Source: Trichomonas vaginalis G3 (taxonomy: Eukaryota; Parabasalia; Trichomonadida; Trichomonadidae). Taken from it: a DNA stretch of 64,000 nt. The notes under the pieces are model-generated. The model ran no database searches. It was not told the origin of the DNA and saw nothing but the letters and a program-made list of their open reading frames with translations. Each line of letters starts with the position of its first letter. Position 1 is the stretch's first letter. Where the stretch lies: assembly GCF_026262505.1 (NCBI RefSeq), contig NC_067203.1, forward strand, positions 10,850,001 through 10,914,000, written 5' to 3'. Of this stretch, positions 18,789 to 29,824 are shown one piece after another. The translations under genes and the position numbers were made by a program.

Positions 18789-20441
18789 ATGAAACCCTTA
18801 AAAATTTTGATGGATGTTGATCTTCCACTTGAATGGCGTATAGCTGTAGAAACCATTCGAAGTGATCCTCTAAGTTATGGTTCAGATGGGCAATCTGGAA
18901 CTTCAAACAGCTTCGAAAAAATTCTTGAAAAGGAAGATTCTACTCAATCACCACCAATTGAACTAACACCTTTAGAACGCCAAATTCAAAAAGCAAATTT
19001 TGTTGCAAATAACATACAAAACTGTGTAGAGCAATTAACTCTTGCTGAAAAAAAGAGAAGCGACATTTCTTCCTATGCAGAATTAATTCTTGGAGGAAGT
19101 GAATCATACTCTAGCCAAATACATTATATTAACACGTTTGTACAGTCAATTGATCTATTTTTACCATACTTTGATTCGATTGAGAAATTAATGCTCGATT
19201 TCATGCATGGCGTTAATATAGACCTTGGCGCGTCATTTGAGAATATAGAATATTGCATGAAATTCTTTAAGTTTAATGAAAATTTCAAGGATTCGAAAAA
19301 TTACGAAATCAAAGCTCAATCTTTACTGAACAAGCTAGAAAGCTCGGCGAAAAGATACATTAATTCAGAATTCGAGAAGATCACAACATCAAATAATGCA
19401 ACTTATGATGAAATTATTGTTGTTATTTACAATCAATTTATTTCTCAAACAGAGAGTATCCGAAATCTCTACAAGTTATGTGAGAAGTCTGTTTCCTTTA
19501 GTTCTTTCTTAAATATTTACTCGAACACAAGAATCAGATTACTTGAACCATTATTAAAGCAAATTCTTGATGATTTAGGAAATAATGATCAAGCATGTTA
19601 CCGAATTTTAGAATTATGCAACAAAGAGTATGAATTATTCAGAAGATTCTTCAATGTTGATGAAAATTTATACAATCAGTCCATAATGAAGATTATTGAA
19701 TGGATATTTCAAATATTTAATCAGTATTTGATAAAAATTTCTCAGCCAAGTATTCTCATTAAGTTATGCAAAATATTTCAAAAATTGATCAAAAATGATG
19801 ACAATATTCATATGATAACAAAAAATCATATGAAATCTACATTAGCCACTCTTAAGGAAAGACTTGTATTTAGACTTGAGGCTTCCGAGCTTCAAATAAT
19901 ATCTGCAAAAGAACTCTATGAAACATTTTCTGACCTTTTGGAATTGTTTCCAAGTGAAATATGTGAAGATATCATTGCAAATCAATTAGAAATGTATATT
20001 AAAGTTGTTTCAAACTCTGATTATCTTTCCAAACTGAATCAAACAGAGATTTCCATTTATTTTTTATATGAGATGAAGTACTTGCAATTATGTTTTGATT
20101 ACGTAAACAATAATACTTCAAACACAGAATATGAAGTGGGCATAGAGCCTTTACTATGCTTACTAGCAAACTATCTTCATGTTCAAGCACAAAACATTTC
20201 TCCCAACCCCAAAAAAGTGTTTTTATCAAATTTCTTTTCAATGAAAAGTAAAACTAAAACACGTGATTGTTCAACAATTTTGGCTGATCTCAGCTCCCAG
20301 ATATGCAAGAAATTGAAACTTGAAAAAGAAAATGTTACTTCCATTTCAGAGATCAAGATCGAATGCCCTTCATTACCTCCTGAAATATTCAAAGACCCGA
20401 ATTTTATTACATATCTTGATTCAATCATAAATACTTATTAA
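18789..20441 (+). CDS. COG3: COG complex subunit 3-like
   Basis: COG3 (Sec34) is a lobe A subunit of the conserved oligomeric Golgi complex, a vesicle tether at the Golgi. The 550-residue protein shows the family's order: an N-terminal coiled coil (about 65-115), then FENIEYCMKFFKFNENFKDS matching the COG3 block with NFKDYPIYLLKF. LLNKLESSAKRYINSEFEK follows, then KEYELFRRFFN matching the family's DEHQLYNEFF. LKERLVFRLEASEL near residue 355 matches QERLVYRTHIYI. It is shorter than animal COG3 (about 830), mainly at the C-terminus. It is not a near neighbour of COG2, which lies 7 kb away on the other strand. Identification rests on remembered family blocks, not on a search. Confidence 0.75.
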   Translation: MKPLKILMDVDLPLEWRIAVETIRSDPLSYGSDGQSGTSNSFEKILEKEDSTQSPPIELTPLERQIQKANFVANNIQNCVEQLTLAEKKRSDISSYAELILGGSESYSSQIHYINTFVQSIDLFLPYFDSIEKLMLDFMHGVNIDLGASFENIEYCMKFFKFNENFKDSKNYEIKAQSLLNKLESSAKRYINSEFEKITTSNNATYDEIIVVIYNQFISQTESIRNLYKLCEKSVSFSSFLNIYSNTRIRLLEPLLKQILDDLGNNDQACYRILELCNKEYELFRRFFNVDENLYNQSIMKIIEWIFQIFNQYLIKISQPSILIKLCKIFQKLIKNDDNIHMITKNHMKSTLATLKERLVFRLEASELQIISAKELYETFSDLLELFPSEICEDIIANQLEMYIKVVSNSDYLSKLNQTEISIYFLYEMKYLQLCFDYVNNNTSNTEYEVGIEPLLCLLANYLHVQAQNISPNPKKVFLSNFFSMKSKTKTRDCSTILADLSSQICKKLKLEKENVTSISEIKIECPSLPPEIFKDPNFITYLDSIINTY

Positions 20442-20835
20442 TTTTTTAACAATTTTTCATATAAATACTACAAGCTAAAGAGCCTTTTTTAAATACTATT
20501 TGCTGATAATAGAAATACATGCATGTATAAGAAGATTCTCTTCAAATAAATGTAATAATAAATCATGTAGAGATCATTTTAAATGCGTACTTTTCGCTTT
20601 CTGATATTCTCTCAAAAGTTTTTGACACACAAGATTTATATCTCAAGTTTCTATGATAAAAAGTTAATATTTTTGGTCGGGAAAAAAGTTATTAACAACT
20701 ACAACCTAGTACCTCATATAGCTGTTGTACTATATTAAAATTATGAGAGCATTGTCCACAAATTCAAAATAAAAATTAATTTTTTTTCCGATAAAATAAG
20801 AAAAGTAAAATCTTTTTTAGAGATATAAAAAAAAA
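20442..20835. other. Convergent 3' intergenic spacer
   Basis: AT-rich DNA between the convergent COG3 and NAP1 genes. Nothing recognised. Confidence 0.55.
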
Positions 20836-23800
20836 CTACTGAGTTTCTGGGTAGCTGTGAGTAAGGAGAGCGTAAGGGAACACGTGCTTCATTCTTCCGT
20901 ACTCTAACTTCGAGCATAGCTTGGGGAACTGGTCCATCAAGATGTATCTTGCCTTCAAGTTCTGGGCCTTCAACTTCTTCATTCTTGACTCAACGATCTG
21001 CGAAATCTTCGTGAAGAAGAGTTCGATTGCACCCTGCAACTTGTTGTAAGATGCCTCTGTGAACAAAGAAGGAGCGAGTTCGATGATGAGCTGGAATGCG
21101 TACGGGATGAGGTGGACGTTGTGAGAAAGAGTATTGTTTTCTGGATCAAACTCAATGTCGTCGAAGAATGGACCAGCGATGAGTGTTGCGATGAAAGTGA
21201 AGAAATCTTTGAGTCCGTCGTTGTGGACTTTGATTCTTGAGAGCAACCTCGTCTTTATGAACCATGTAGTGTCTTCCTGTGAGAAGACTTCCTTCAACAA
21301 ATTGCATTCTGGTCTGTCATCCAACTCTGTTGTTGCGATGATGTCGGAAATACCTGGAATTGCCTCTTCATTGACCAAAGAAATCGCGCGTCTGATGATG
21401 TTCCTCAATGCCAATCCGACTGAAAGAGAAAGAAGAGCTTTCGAGGCTGGTTTAGCCATCTCGTGCTTGAAAACATCATTTGGTTTTTTGAGGTTCTGCC
21501 TGATGAACTCAAACGCTTGGTGAACGATGTAGAAGTTCTCTACAATGCCGTTTGTCAGTGTTGCGTCGAGATAAAGGGCGGGATGGATACCAAGAACTCT
21601 GAAGATGTTCCTGTAATATGAGATGTTGTGGTTGCACGAACTGAATGACTCTGCAAAGTGGTTGTACAAATGGGAATCGTATTCTGTGTCAACGAACTTG
21701 ATCATTTGGGAGGAAATAAAAACAATGAAACGGGATGGATCAGTAATATCGCGTGGCTCTAATGATCCGCGGCCAATGAAGGCTTGTGCTTGTGCAGAAA
21801 TAGATGATCCTGCAAACATGGCACTTTTCAGACTGTATTCGAATAATCCGCGGCGGAAAACGAGTTCTTCATCTTCAAACTGGTCAACGTTGAGGGCTCT
21901 CGCGTGGCTGAAGAATGTCCAGACAAGAGGAGCACTGTTGATGATGGCAGAACCGTTTGTAGTCATATTAAGTAAAACGATGCGGAGAATGTCGGAAGTT
22001 AAGCGACGAACGATGTAAGGAGAGATGTCGATGACTTTTCCGAGAACGTTGCATGTCTGTGGAAGTTTTTCAATGAGTTTGTTTGCATTTGCGATTGAGT
22101 TGATTTCTTCTGCTTCTCTGTTGCAGTATTCCTTGCTTCTGAGGTCGCGTGTCAAGTTCTGTTCAGGAATGACTTGTCCGATTGGTCCGTCGAGAGAAAA
22201 TTGCATAATTCTTGAATTTGAGCTCAAAAGGTTGGACATTAGAGAGAACATTCTCTTGATGAAGCTCTGTCTGATCTGGTTTTCGAGGATGGATTGAGCT
22301 GTAGCGCCTTCGTTCATGTGCATTGACATGACAATTTTGTCGTAGTTGAATAACTCGAAGATATGAACGAAGCATGTGCATTCGACGATTGGAGCGGATG
22401 GATTGGAGATGAAAGCGTCGAACTTGTTGAGGTGGCGCCACATTGTATGTAACTGGCAACACTCTAGGAACCAGTTGACGGGATCCTGGCAGGCGGATGC
22501 GTGCATGGAGATGGTCATAAGGTGTTCGCAGAGAGGAGTAAGGAAGGAAACTCTTAATCGCTGAGATGTGACGTTATGACGATGCAAAGCTCTGCCGTGA
22601 GTAAGCTGTAATGGGTAGAAATCGTATCTTATTCCATTGTCGAATTTGGCTAAATCGAGGTCTTCCAGTGATTCCAAGATTAATCTGCCTGTTGCAACAA
22701 CATCTGCACCAGCAGTGCCGAGATCTGTACCGAACTTGTTGAGAATGTATGAAAGATGGTCGGCGTCGACAGTTGCGAGGTTGTAGAGGAAGAAACGTTC
22801 AACATCTGGTTTGCGCTTGATAAATAAGTAAGCGAGCTCTACAATGTAGTGGAGAAGGTGGGAAACTGTCTTGATGTGATCAGGGCTCTTGGCGAATTTG
22901 TCGCTTGTACGGAAGAAAAGATCGATTTCGTAATATGCGAATGCAGCAATAGCTCTTACGATATGGATTGAACGAAGGAATGAGTTGAAATTGAGTTCTG
23001 AGAAGTTTACAACATCGCTGGCAAGAAGAAGAAGCTGTTTCATTCTGTAGAGATGAACTTCTTTGTTCTTACGATTGATTGAGTTCTGGAGGTTGCTCTT
23101 AAGGCCTGTAAGAGACTTGGATGGGATGGAAACTTTGATCAATTCCTCAATTGATACTGGGAAGTTTCTGGAAAGATAAAATGTTCCGGTTTCAGAAAGG
23201 ATGGCATGGCCAAGGGCAATGAACTGCTGGTTTTCATCCATGAAGGATGTGAAGGTAAGAGTGAACAATGTGAGAACTTCCTGGAGGAAACTGATATTTG
23301 CAAGATATGTGTATTCATTGATAGGCATTGAATCTCCAATTGTGGACTCTGGGGATCTCTCATAGATAGAAAGCATGGACCAATCGAAAACTGTCCAGTC
23401 ACCCATCAATGTGGAGAAGAATGGCAATAAGTTGACAACCATGAGAGACATTTTCTCCTTAATGAAGTCGAGTTGGGATGCAATGAATGCGAATGGCTCA
23501 TCTTGGCATTTCGAAACGAAATCAAGAAGATCATCAAATTGGCATTGTAGTGGAAGAGTTGTTGGGAGAGACGATGAGGAGAAGAGCTGGACTAAGAATT
23601 TAGCTGCAGTGATATGGTGAAGATAGAGAACGATTCTGCAGAAGGCTCCGAAAAGCTTAAGAGATGATAAAGTAATTGGTAAGTTCCAACGGAAATCGAA
23701 TTCTCTACTGGTTTCTGTCATAACCTTTAATTGTGCAACTGAAAGCTGGCACCAGTAAACTGTATAGTCGATAGTTCTGATTGGCATAATCATTTGCATA

Positions 23801-24039
23801 GCGATTTTTTCACGTGTTTGGTAAAGGCTTTGGTTGAGAGTTGGAAGTGAATCGCCTTTCTTTTTGGCTTTCACGAAATTTTTGGCGAAAGACCTGATTT
23901 TGCTACCATCTGATGAACTTAGCATCTTCATAATCTCGCCATCTTCGCGGAACTGGTGAGCCGCAAACTCTAGGCTGGCAAGGACAAACTCGGAATGTTT
24001 GAGGAGGATTTCTGTCTCTTCAAATCGACCTTCAGACAT
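20836..24039 (-). CDS. NAP1/HEM-family subunit of the SCAR/WAVE complex
   Basis: The protein has about 1,067 residues from the ATG at 24037-24039 (MSEGRFEETE), close to the usual 1,100 of NCKAP1/Nap1. The C-terminal block RYILMDQFPKLCSKLEYGRM followed by HVFPYALLTHSY matches the family end, where NCKAP1 has YLLLDMIVQ...CFPYVLLRNAY. Upstream, the all-helical body with NRKNKEVHLYRMKQLLLLAS, the region of RKFLRSALKEL in animals, agrees in order. NAP1 pairs with the Sra1/PIR121 subunit to hold SCAR/WAVE inactive until Rac signals, which then drives Arp2/3 actin branching; in trichomonads this fits amoeboid adhesion. Codon use is clearly more G/C-ending than in neighbours, suggesting strong expression. 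I choose this ATG because the frame further upstream has no other ATG. Confidence 0.75.
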   Translation of the reverse strand: MSEGRFEETEILLKHSEFVLASLEFAAHQFREDGEIMKMLSSSDGSKIRSFAKNFVKAKKKGDSLPTLNQSLYQTREKIAMQMIMPIRTIDYTVYWCQLSVAQLKVMTETSREFDFRWNLPITLSSLKLFGAFCRIVLYLHHITAAKFLVQLFSSSSLPTTLPLQCQFDDLLDFVSKCQDEPFAFIASQLDFIKEKMSLMVVNLLPFFSTLMGDWTVFDWSMLSIYERSPESTIGDSMPINEYTYLANISFLQEVLTLFTLTFTSFMDENQQFIALGHAILSETGTFYLSRNFPVSIEELIKVSIPSKSLTGLKSNLQNSINRKNKEVHLYRMKQLLLLASDVVNFSELNFNSFLRSIHIVRAIAAFAYYEIDLFFRTSDKFAKSPDHIKTVSHLLHYIVELAYLFIKRKPDVERFFLYNLATVDADHLSYILNKFGTDLGTAGADVVATGRLILESLEDLDLAKFDNGIRYDFYPLQLTHGRALHRHNVTSQRLRVSFLTPLCEHLMTISMHASACQDPVNWFLECCQLHTMWRHLNKFDAFISNPSAPIVECTCFVHIFELFNYDKIVMSMHMNEGATAQSILENQIRQSFIKRMFSLMSNLLSSNSRIMQFSLDGPIGQVIPEQNLTRDLRSKEYCNREAEEINSIANANKLIEKLPQTCNVLGKVIDISPYIVRRLTSDILRIVLLNMTTNGSAIINSAPLVWTFFSHARALNVDQFEDEELVFRRGLFEYSLKSAMFAGSSISAQAQAFIGRGSLEPRDITDPSRFIVFISSQMIKFVDTEYDSHLYNHFAESFSSCNHNISYYRNIFRVLGIHPALYLDATLTNGIVENFYIVHQAFEFIRQNLKKPNDVFKHEMAKPASKALLSLSVGLALRNIIRRAISLVNEEAIPGISDIIATTELDDRPECNLLKEVFSQEDTTWFIKTRLLSRIKVHNDGLKDFFTFIATLIAGPFFDDIEFDPENNTLSHNVHLIPYAFQLIIELAPSLFTEASYNKLQGAIELFFTKISQIVESRMKKLKAQNLKARYILMDQFPKLCSKLEYGRMKHVFPYALLTHSYPETQ

Positions 24040-24144
24040 TTCTTTATTTTGAATTAGGATTTGAATAAATTTCACTTTTCCTCGGGATTGTAATTTTGCC
24101 GGGAATTTCTAATGCGGAATTTACTTTCTTTCATCGCAGTGAAT

Positions 24145-25198
24145 AAGGGTTTCGTTTTGCTAAAATTGTCACTTTTATAGCATATTTGTTTTTGGATGTT
24201 TTGCGAAACCAAAAAAAAAAACTATGATATACAATGTGTGTGTAAAGAAAATACTTTATTTACTAGTTAAAAAATCATTTGGTATTGATCAAGTTTTTTT
24301 TTCTGGATAAGATATTATATGGATAATTGGATAGAAAATACAATTATATAATCTTGTACCTGGTTTAATTAAGCTAATTGTCATCAGAAACTTGTAATTT
24401 TTATGAATTTCAGATTTTCTTTTCATTACTGCTTTTCTTAATAGGTCAAGTTCTTATTTACGTTATAAAGTATGATATTTACAAATATCAAGTTATCATG
24501 TTTTTTGAGAAATTATGAGAAACAAACAAAAATGAAAAAGATAGGAATAGCAATGAATAGTGATGTGGGTATAGAAAATGTAAGAGATATGAATGCAAAG
24601 CAATCAGTATTTAGGATATTGACCATAGATTTCGAAAAAAAAATGCTGCATATTGAGCGAAAACTATGATTATATTATAAGGCTGTCATTTAAAGCATAA
24701 TGAAACTATTCCCTTTTCATTTTAATCGAATAAGATAGTAAAGATTTTTGAATTAGCTAGAAACTGATGAGATGTTTCACAAATCAGATTTTTAATCTCT
24801 ATAATGCATAATTCACTCAATATCTCAATTTTGATATTGCGAGATATTTTTGCTATCGGTTTCGCAATTTTGACACAATAGCAAGAGGTTCTATATGCAT
24901 TATTATCAACGTAGAATCTGAATATCATATCAGAAAATGTCGCAAATCTGACATTTACCCGACCAAATAGCAAAAATAATTGAATACTTTTCGCAAAAAC
25001 TTTAAAAATCGATAAAAATATGAAATATAGATATTAAAGAGACTTTTTATATAATATTCATAAAGATTTTCCAAAAATATGATACCGCAAAATTAAAAAA
25101 GTGACGTCTTGAGTGGAGTCAAATGTCGAAATTGCTAGCTAAATGTTTTTTTAGCGAAATTGCGTATTGTACGTTTTTTTCGCAAAACGAAACCCTTA
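24145..25198. mobile_element. Non-autonomous DNA transposon (MITE-like), 1,054 bp
   Basis: The ends are inverted copies: AAGGGTTTCGTTTTGC at 24145-24160 and GCAAAACGAAACCCTT at 25182-25197. The element is flanked by a perfect 8-bp direct duplication, CAGTGAAT, at 24137-24144 and 25199-25206. An 8-bp target duplication with short terminal repeats is typical of hAT-type elements. Inside, GCGAAA/TTTCGC motifs recur (near 24210, 24870, 24985, 25155), as transposase-binding subterminal motifs often do. No transposase is present; the short open frames inside have no recognisable motif. It sits about 100 bp upstream of the NAP1 start. A perfect duplication suggests a fairly recent insertion. Confidence 0.82.
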
Positions 25199-25206
25199 CA
25201 GTGAAT

Positions 25207-26342
25207 TGATAAGATCTATACTATATGTAAAAAGACGAAATGCTAACAAATTTTTGAAATGATATTTGTAAAAAAGTGAGGTAAAACTTTGATTTTGCGT
25301 CTAAATTATTCCACGAAGCTTTATTGTTCCACTATTCGCATTGATATTTTGGGACTCGTTAAATTTACAATTATGATCACTCTGATGTGTAAATTTGGAA
25401 GTTCTTTAATCATTCATGCTCGTTAATGTTTCCAATATTATTTTTGACTTGCGAATATAAATTCAATTAGGATTTAAGAGGAAGCTTTGGAGTAACATGA
25501 AATTGGCACAATGAGAGGAAAATAATTGCTGGTGTCTTTTTAGAAATTACTGAAAATCGAAATTATAATTTGAAATTGAATAATTTCTAATGTGAAATAT
25601 AGATAAAGCATCAAGAGCTAAATCAAAATAAAATGGGTTAAATTTTCCAAATTTTTTTCATTTCTAGAATTAGATATAACAAAATTTCGATTTTTATTAT
25701 CATTTTTTGATTTTTGAAATTTTTTTTGAGATTCCAATATTTTTCAATGAGTAATCATCAAGCAGCCATTGATGTAAGGGTCTCATATTATAAATAATTA
25801 ATACATCCTAAGAATGAAATATATAATTCTTAAGATGTTTTGCTATGAAACACTGTACAAGGCACTATTATATTTATTGCCACTTCCAAAATTACTTCCT
25901 TTTTATTTACAATACTTTGATTCTCTACACATTCAATTATCGCTTCATTTTCAATAGCTTATTCTTACGAGATATTACACAAACAAAGAAATATGTAATT
26001 TTTCAAAAATATTTCGATCGAAAGAGTACTAAGAAAGTGACAAAGTTATCACAATCCATCAAATAGGCATTTTTCTGGTGCTGGATACATTTTCTTTGTA
26101 AATTTAAATATTTCGATGATTGCGTTCCAGAATCCAGCCATTTACATAGTGAAACTAAGTAAATTGGTATTGAATGCCACATCATCATCTTTACTTCTTT
26201 TTCCAATTGTATAAAAATTTTCATATATTTTTTAACTTCTTTGTTTTACAAAATTACATAGTATAATATTTTTAATTAGGAAATTGTAATACAATGCAAA
26301 TCTTCTTGGTCGCAATTTTCATTATTTTTATCTGTCGTTTCG
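25207..26342. other. Intergenic, nothing recognised
   Basis: AT-rich spacer of about 1.1 kb between the transposon and a small coiled-coil frame. No tRNA or credible gene was seen. Confidence 0.5.
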
Positions 26343-26510
26343 ATGGAGAAACGCCAGATAAATCGAGAAGATCTTCTTGCAGAAAAATCAAAGTTAAGTG
26401 AGGAACTAAAGAAACTAAATCAAGAGGATTTAAGACTCCAAGAGGAATATATCAAAGTTTTAGAAGAAATTGACTTAATACTTCAACAAATGCAACAAGA
26501 ATCCGTTTGA
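26343..26510 (+). CDS. Small coiled-coil protein, 55 aa
   Basis: The ATG at 26343 opens a frame of 55 codons ending in TGA at 26508-26510. The whole product is one amphipathic helix with regular leucines (LLAEKSKLSEELKKLNQEDL, then EEYIKVLEEIDLILQQ). The upstream sequence TTTTCATTATTTTTATC supplies an initiator-like TCATT about 25 bases before the ATG. Composition and promoter both argue for a real short gene. Its partner is unknown; small proteins of this type often belong to kinetochore, tubulin-cofactor or dynein-linked complexes, but nothing here points to one. Confidence 0.5.
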   Translation: MEKRQINREDLLAEKSKLSEELKKLNQEDLRLQEEYIKVLEEIDLILQQMQQESV

Positions 26511-26965
26511 ATTACGATAAATGCGTATAGTATATAACCATCGCTATATATTACGAAGCTTTAATAACAATTTTAATGACGAAATACTTATTTCAAAAAG
26601 TTCTCTTATTAAATACTCCAATTGAATATCAAAAATAGCCGAATTGCTACAATTCAGTACCTTTTCAGATCAAATATAATCAACAGCCAGATATCAAATG
26701 GATTTTTTTTATTCACTCTGTATTCAGGCGTGGCTGATTTTATTTTGATTTATAAATAATTAAAACTTGTAAACATTTTAAAATAAATTGAATTTGTATT
26801 AAAAATATTTTTTTATAGAAAAAGAAAGGAATTACAATTGAGCCTTTAGGTAACAAACATGATAAGTAAAACATTATCGCACGTATTTTGAAAATAATTA
26901 CAATCTTAAAAGATTACTAATATTATATATAACTCTAACATGAAAATCAATATGTGACATCGATG
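26511..26965. other. Convergent spacer, nothing recognised
   Basis: AT-rich DNA between the two small convergent coiled-coil frames. No feature was recognised. Confidence 0.5.
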
Positions 26966-27160
26966 TTATTTCCTGGACTTAGATTTCACATCCTTTTGAC
27001 TTTGTATTAGTTTGTTAATTTGCTCATTATAGTGTTTTAACTCTTCTTTTATTGAACTAGTGGTGATTTTATCTGACTCTTTTTGGGCCTCTTTCAGTTC
27101 CATATTTTTTTTGAAGTAGCTTGAGTTTAGTAGGTCGTATTCGAACGATTCTTCACTCAT
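26966..27160 (-). CDS. Small helical protein, 64 aa
   Basis: ATG at 27158-27160 (MSEESFEYDLLNSSYF) with a TAA-type end at 26966. The C-terminal two thirds are charged helix with a basic tail (KDVKSKSRK). The product has a normal host composition (Ser, Glu, Lys) unlike random AT-rich frames, so I keep it at moderate confidence. No family is recognised. Confidence 0.45.
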   Translation of the reverse strand: MSEESFEYDLLNSSYFKKNMELKEAQKESDKITTSSIKEELKHYNEQINKLIQSQKDVKSKSRK

Positions 27161-27661
27161 CCAAAAATGGATAAATTTTCCACTTTCTTTTTATTTGAAT
27201 ATGTTGCCAGAAGGGTTTCTCTATGCAATCATTTTGCAATATGGTCTTTTGTGAAATGCCTTAATGAATACCTGTTATTATTAACTGTCTCGATATCAAT
27301 TATCAAATCTATGAACCACAGTAAATCTTATTTCAATATTTATACTTTCTTATTTGTCAAGTTATCATTCACATTAGTAAATAGGTATAGAAAATTTCAA
27401 TCATTCATTTGATATTTGTTATAGTTTTTCACTACAGTGCTAAGGATCTCAGCATTTTGAAAGAGTTTACAAAATGTTAAGTATATATTGGTCTTTGATC
27501 AATGAAGATATATTACATAATAATGGTTTAGGAATCAAAAATAATTGATGTCGAAACAAATATTTTTAATACAAGTAATATATATATATATATAGTGGCT
27601 TCTATAAATCGCAAAGCAATCATAGAATGTAAAAAGATAAAGTAAAACTTTGCAAATTGAT
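27161..27661. other. Intergenic, short AT microsatellite
   Basis: Contains a TA-dinucleotide run near 27577-27594. Otherwise I see nothing. Confidence 0.5.
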
Positions 27662-28240
27662 TTAATACTTATAAATAGATCCCCTATCAATGTTATCTAC
27701 GCAATTAGTATATTTTTGATATAATTCGGCACCCAGTATATCCTTCAGATCTTCGATAATTTTATGTATATTGTTTCTCATATTTATGTATTTCGTTTTT
27801 CTGAACGTGAACGAATTCTTATCGGGTTGGCTAATTTTGTATAAAAATTTAAAGTCTAATTTTTGGTTATATTTTTTGGCGTTTGAAATCATGTATACAC
27901 TTGATTTCATGCACGTGGCAATTAATTTAATGAGTTTTGCGATTTTGTGAGAAAGATAATATATATTTTGGGTTCCAATTTCATCAATAATTTGTTTTGC
28001 ATTATTAATGTTTTCAACCCCGAAAAAATTTACAATGACACCTTGGTATTTTTGGCAACAATCGGTATATTTTTGTTGAATATTGAATGTTCTTTTATGT
28101 ATTTGATATTTAGCCACTTTTCGAGCCATTTCTTGTTTAAGTTTCGGAAATGAGTCCAAATTTTGATTGTTTGAGACAATTGTCCATTTAGCAAACTTTG
28201 CAATTGCTTTTTGCTCACGATAATACTCTTCTATTGGCAT
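27662..28240 (-). CDS. Hypothetical protein, 192 aa
   Basis: Open frame from ATG at 28238-28240 to a TAA at 27662-27664. The product is basic, rich in Lys, Ile, Asn and Tyr, and probably helical, with two segments that could pack as a bundle (IIDEIGTQNIYYLSHKIAKL, and NIHKIIEDLKDILGAELYQK). Two cysteines adjoin in DCCQKY. There is no signal peptide, span or known motif. I do not recognise the family. Confidence 0.6.
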   Translation of the reverse strand: MPIEEYYREQKAIAKFAKWTIVSNNQNLDSFPKLKQEMARKVAKYQIHKRTFNIQQKYTDCCQKYQGVIVNFFGVENINNAKQIIDEIGTQNIYYLSHKIAKLIKLIATCMKSSVYMISNAKKYNQKLDFKFLYKISQPDKNSFTFRKTKYINMRNNIHKIIEDLKDILGAELYQKYTNCVDNIDRGSIYKY

Positions 28241-28479
28241 TTGTCACTTTTGGATCTTTCCGTTCGAAATGAATGATATTGATAGTTTTAATTGAATCAG
28301 AATCTTGATTAATTAGGTAACTTTTTAAAAAGGGTCTTTATGTTATTTGTTTTATCAATTTGTTCTTGAATGATTCTAATTGTTCAGTAAGGATTTAAAT
28401 TTAATCATGATAGGATAGAATTAGTTTATTGAAGAAACAAAAAACAGAATAAAAATTTATTAATTAAATTATATGAATT

Positions 28480-29493
28480 TCATACATCTTTGGCTGGTGA
28501 TGATCTACCATCAGCTGTAATTAAATAATCAACAGCAAAGTAGCCTTCTGGCTCTGATCTAGTTTCAAGAATTGCACTCTTCTTAGAAGCAGGCTTTCCT
28601 GTAGTAGATTTCTTATCGCCCATAAACTTTGGACAGCAACAAATCATCATGAAATAGACAAATACGCTGGCAAGGAAAATAAATAAAACTGTAAATAAAA
28701 TCGAGAGAGTTAAAATATTTGGGGACATAAATTCCCAAATAGTACACTCTTTTTCATCACATAATTTAGTAAAATTGTTTGGTTCCCGATATTCTGTTTT
28801 AAGGTTATTTGATAATGCCACATCTGCTGCTATACTAATGGATAAGAATGAGTTTTGGCCCTTTGATAAAAAGCGGAGAAGGAAAGGCCTGAAAACGCAA
28901 TCCAATGAGAAATCAATATTTGGCTGTAGTGCAGGTAAAGGATTGTCATAATTTTGATATAGCAAAAATCTCCTATCGATGTTGTCTGCATTTGATTTAA
29001 TTGAAACGTTAATTTGCTTTGCCAACACAAATAAAATGCATTTATCTTCATAACTTCGAATTTTATAGTAACCACTAGCACTGGAGCTCAATTGTATTGT
29101 TTTATTGACTTCGCTAGTTAAGATAAGACCTGTTTTGCAAATATTAGGCAAAGAACCATACATAAATTCGCAATAACCTTCTGATCCAAGTCGTATTGTA
29201 TAAGAGGCAAATGGGATTGAAGATTGGATGTAAAACGGAACATTTGGAGGATAATAAGTTTTAGAATACATCAATTTTTTGTCACCAATGTATGATCTGT
29301 ATTCTATGACCTCTGAATTTGCTGGCAATTCGTTGATAATTAAATAAAAATCATAAACTGATATATTTACGCATATATTAACTGAACAACCGAGAGTTTG
29401 TGAATAAAAATACATTCCAGTTGATCCTTGGACACGATCTGCGCACTCTCCTATCCCTACTTCTCTTGTTAATGCAAGAAGATATGAGAGCAT
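28480..29493 (-). CDS. Type I membrane protein with tyrosine-rich tail
   Basis: The 337-residue protein starts with a short hydrophobic leader (MLSYLLALT). It continues as a beta-rich ectodomain with about nine cysteines and several N-glycosylation sequons, crosses the membrane at about residues 256-282 (ILTLSILFTVLFIFLASVFV), then has a CCC motif that is a likely palmitoylation site. The cytoplasmic tail is basic and contains YFAVDYLI, whose YxxL-like pattern could be an endocytic sorting signal. The overall layout matches the single-pass surface proteins with short tails common in trichomonads. No named ectodomain is recognised. The upstream sequence TTCAAAATA precedes the ATG directly. Confidence 0.75.
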   Translation of the reverse strand: MLSYLLALTREVGIGECADRVQGSTGMYFYSQTLGCSVNICVNISVYDFYLIINELPANSEVIEYRSYIGDKKLMYSKTYYPPNVPFYIQSSIPFASYTIRLGSEGYCEFMYGSLPNICKTGLILTSEVNKTIQLSSSASGYYKIRSYEDKCILFVLAKQINVSIKSNADNIDRRFLLYQNYDNPLPALQPNIDFSLDCVFRPFLLRFLSKGQNSFLSISIAADVALSNNLKTEYREPNNFTKLCDEKECTIWEFMSPNILTLSILFTVLFIFLASVFVYFMMICCCPKFMGDKKSTTGKPASKKSAILETRSEPEGYFAVDYLITADGRSSPAKDV

Positions 29494-29824
29494 TATTTTG
29501 AACTGCTATGATGCAGATGAAGTAAAAATTATTCAATATATTCTAACATATACGTGTGTTTCTGGACTTTAATTCCCTTTATTTTTTTTGCATTTGCCGA
29601 TTTTTTTTTGCTCAAAAATTTAATTTTAAGATTTAATACATGAAATACTTACACATACTTACGAGTGTTCTATTTCATGAGATTAATTGTTCATTTGGGA
29701 ATTTTTTTAATTTGAAAAAAGATTTCTTTAGAATCTGATCAATAATTTATTTATGAATAATACTTCTATAAAATCATTACTTAGCATAAGATAGAGAAAT
29801 TGAAAAAATTCATTCAGAAATCGG

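Noticed and set aside
24472-24973. Transposase frames inside the 1,054-bp element
   Set aside because: Two short frames have no DDE or zinc-finger motif and are too short; the element is treated as non-autonomous.
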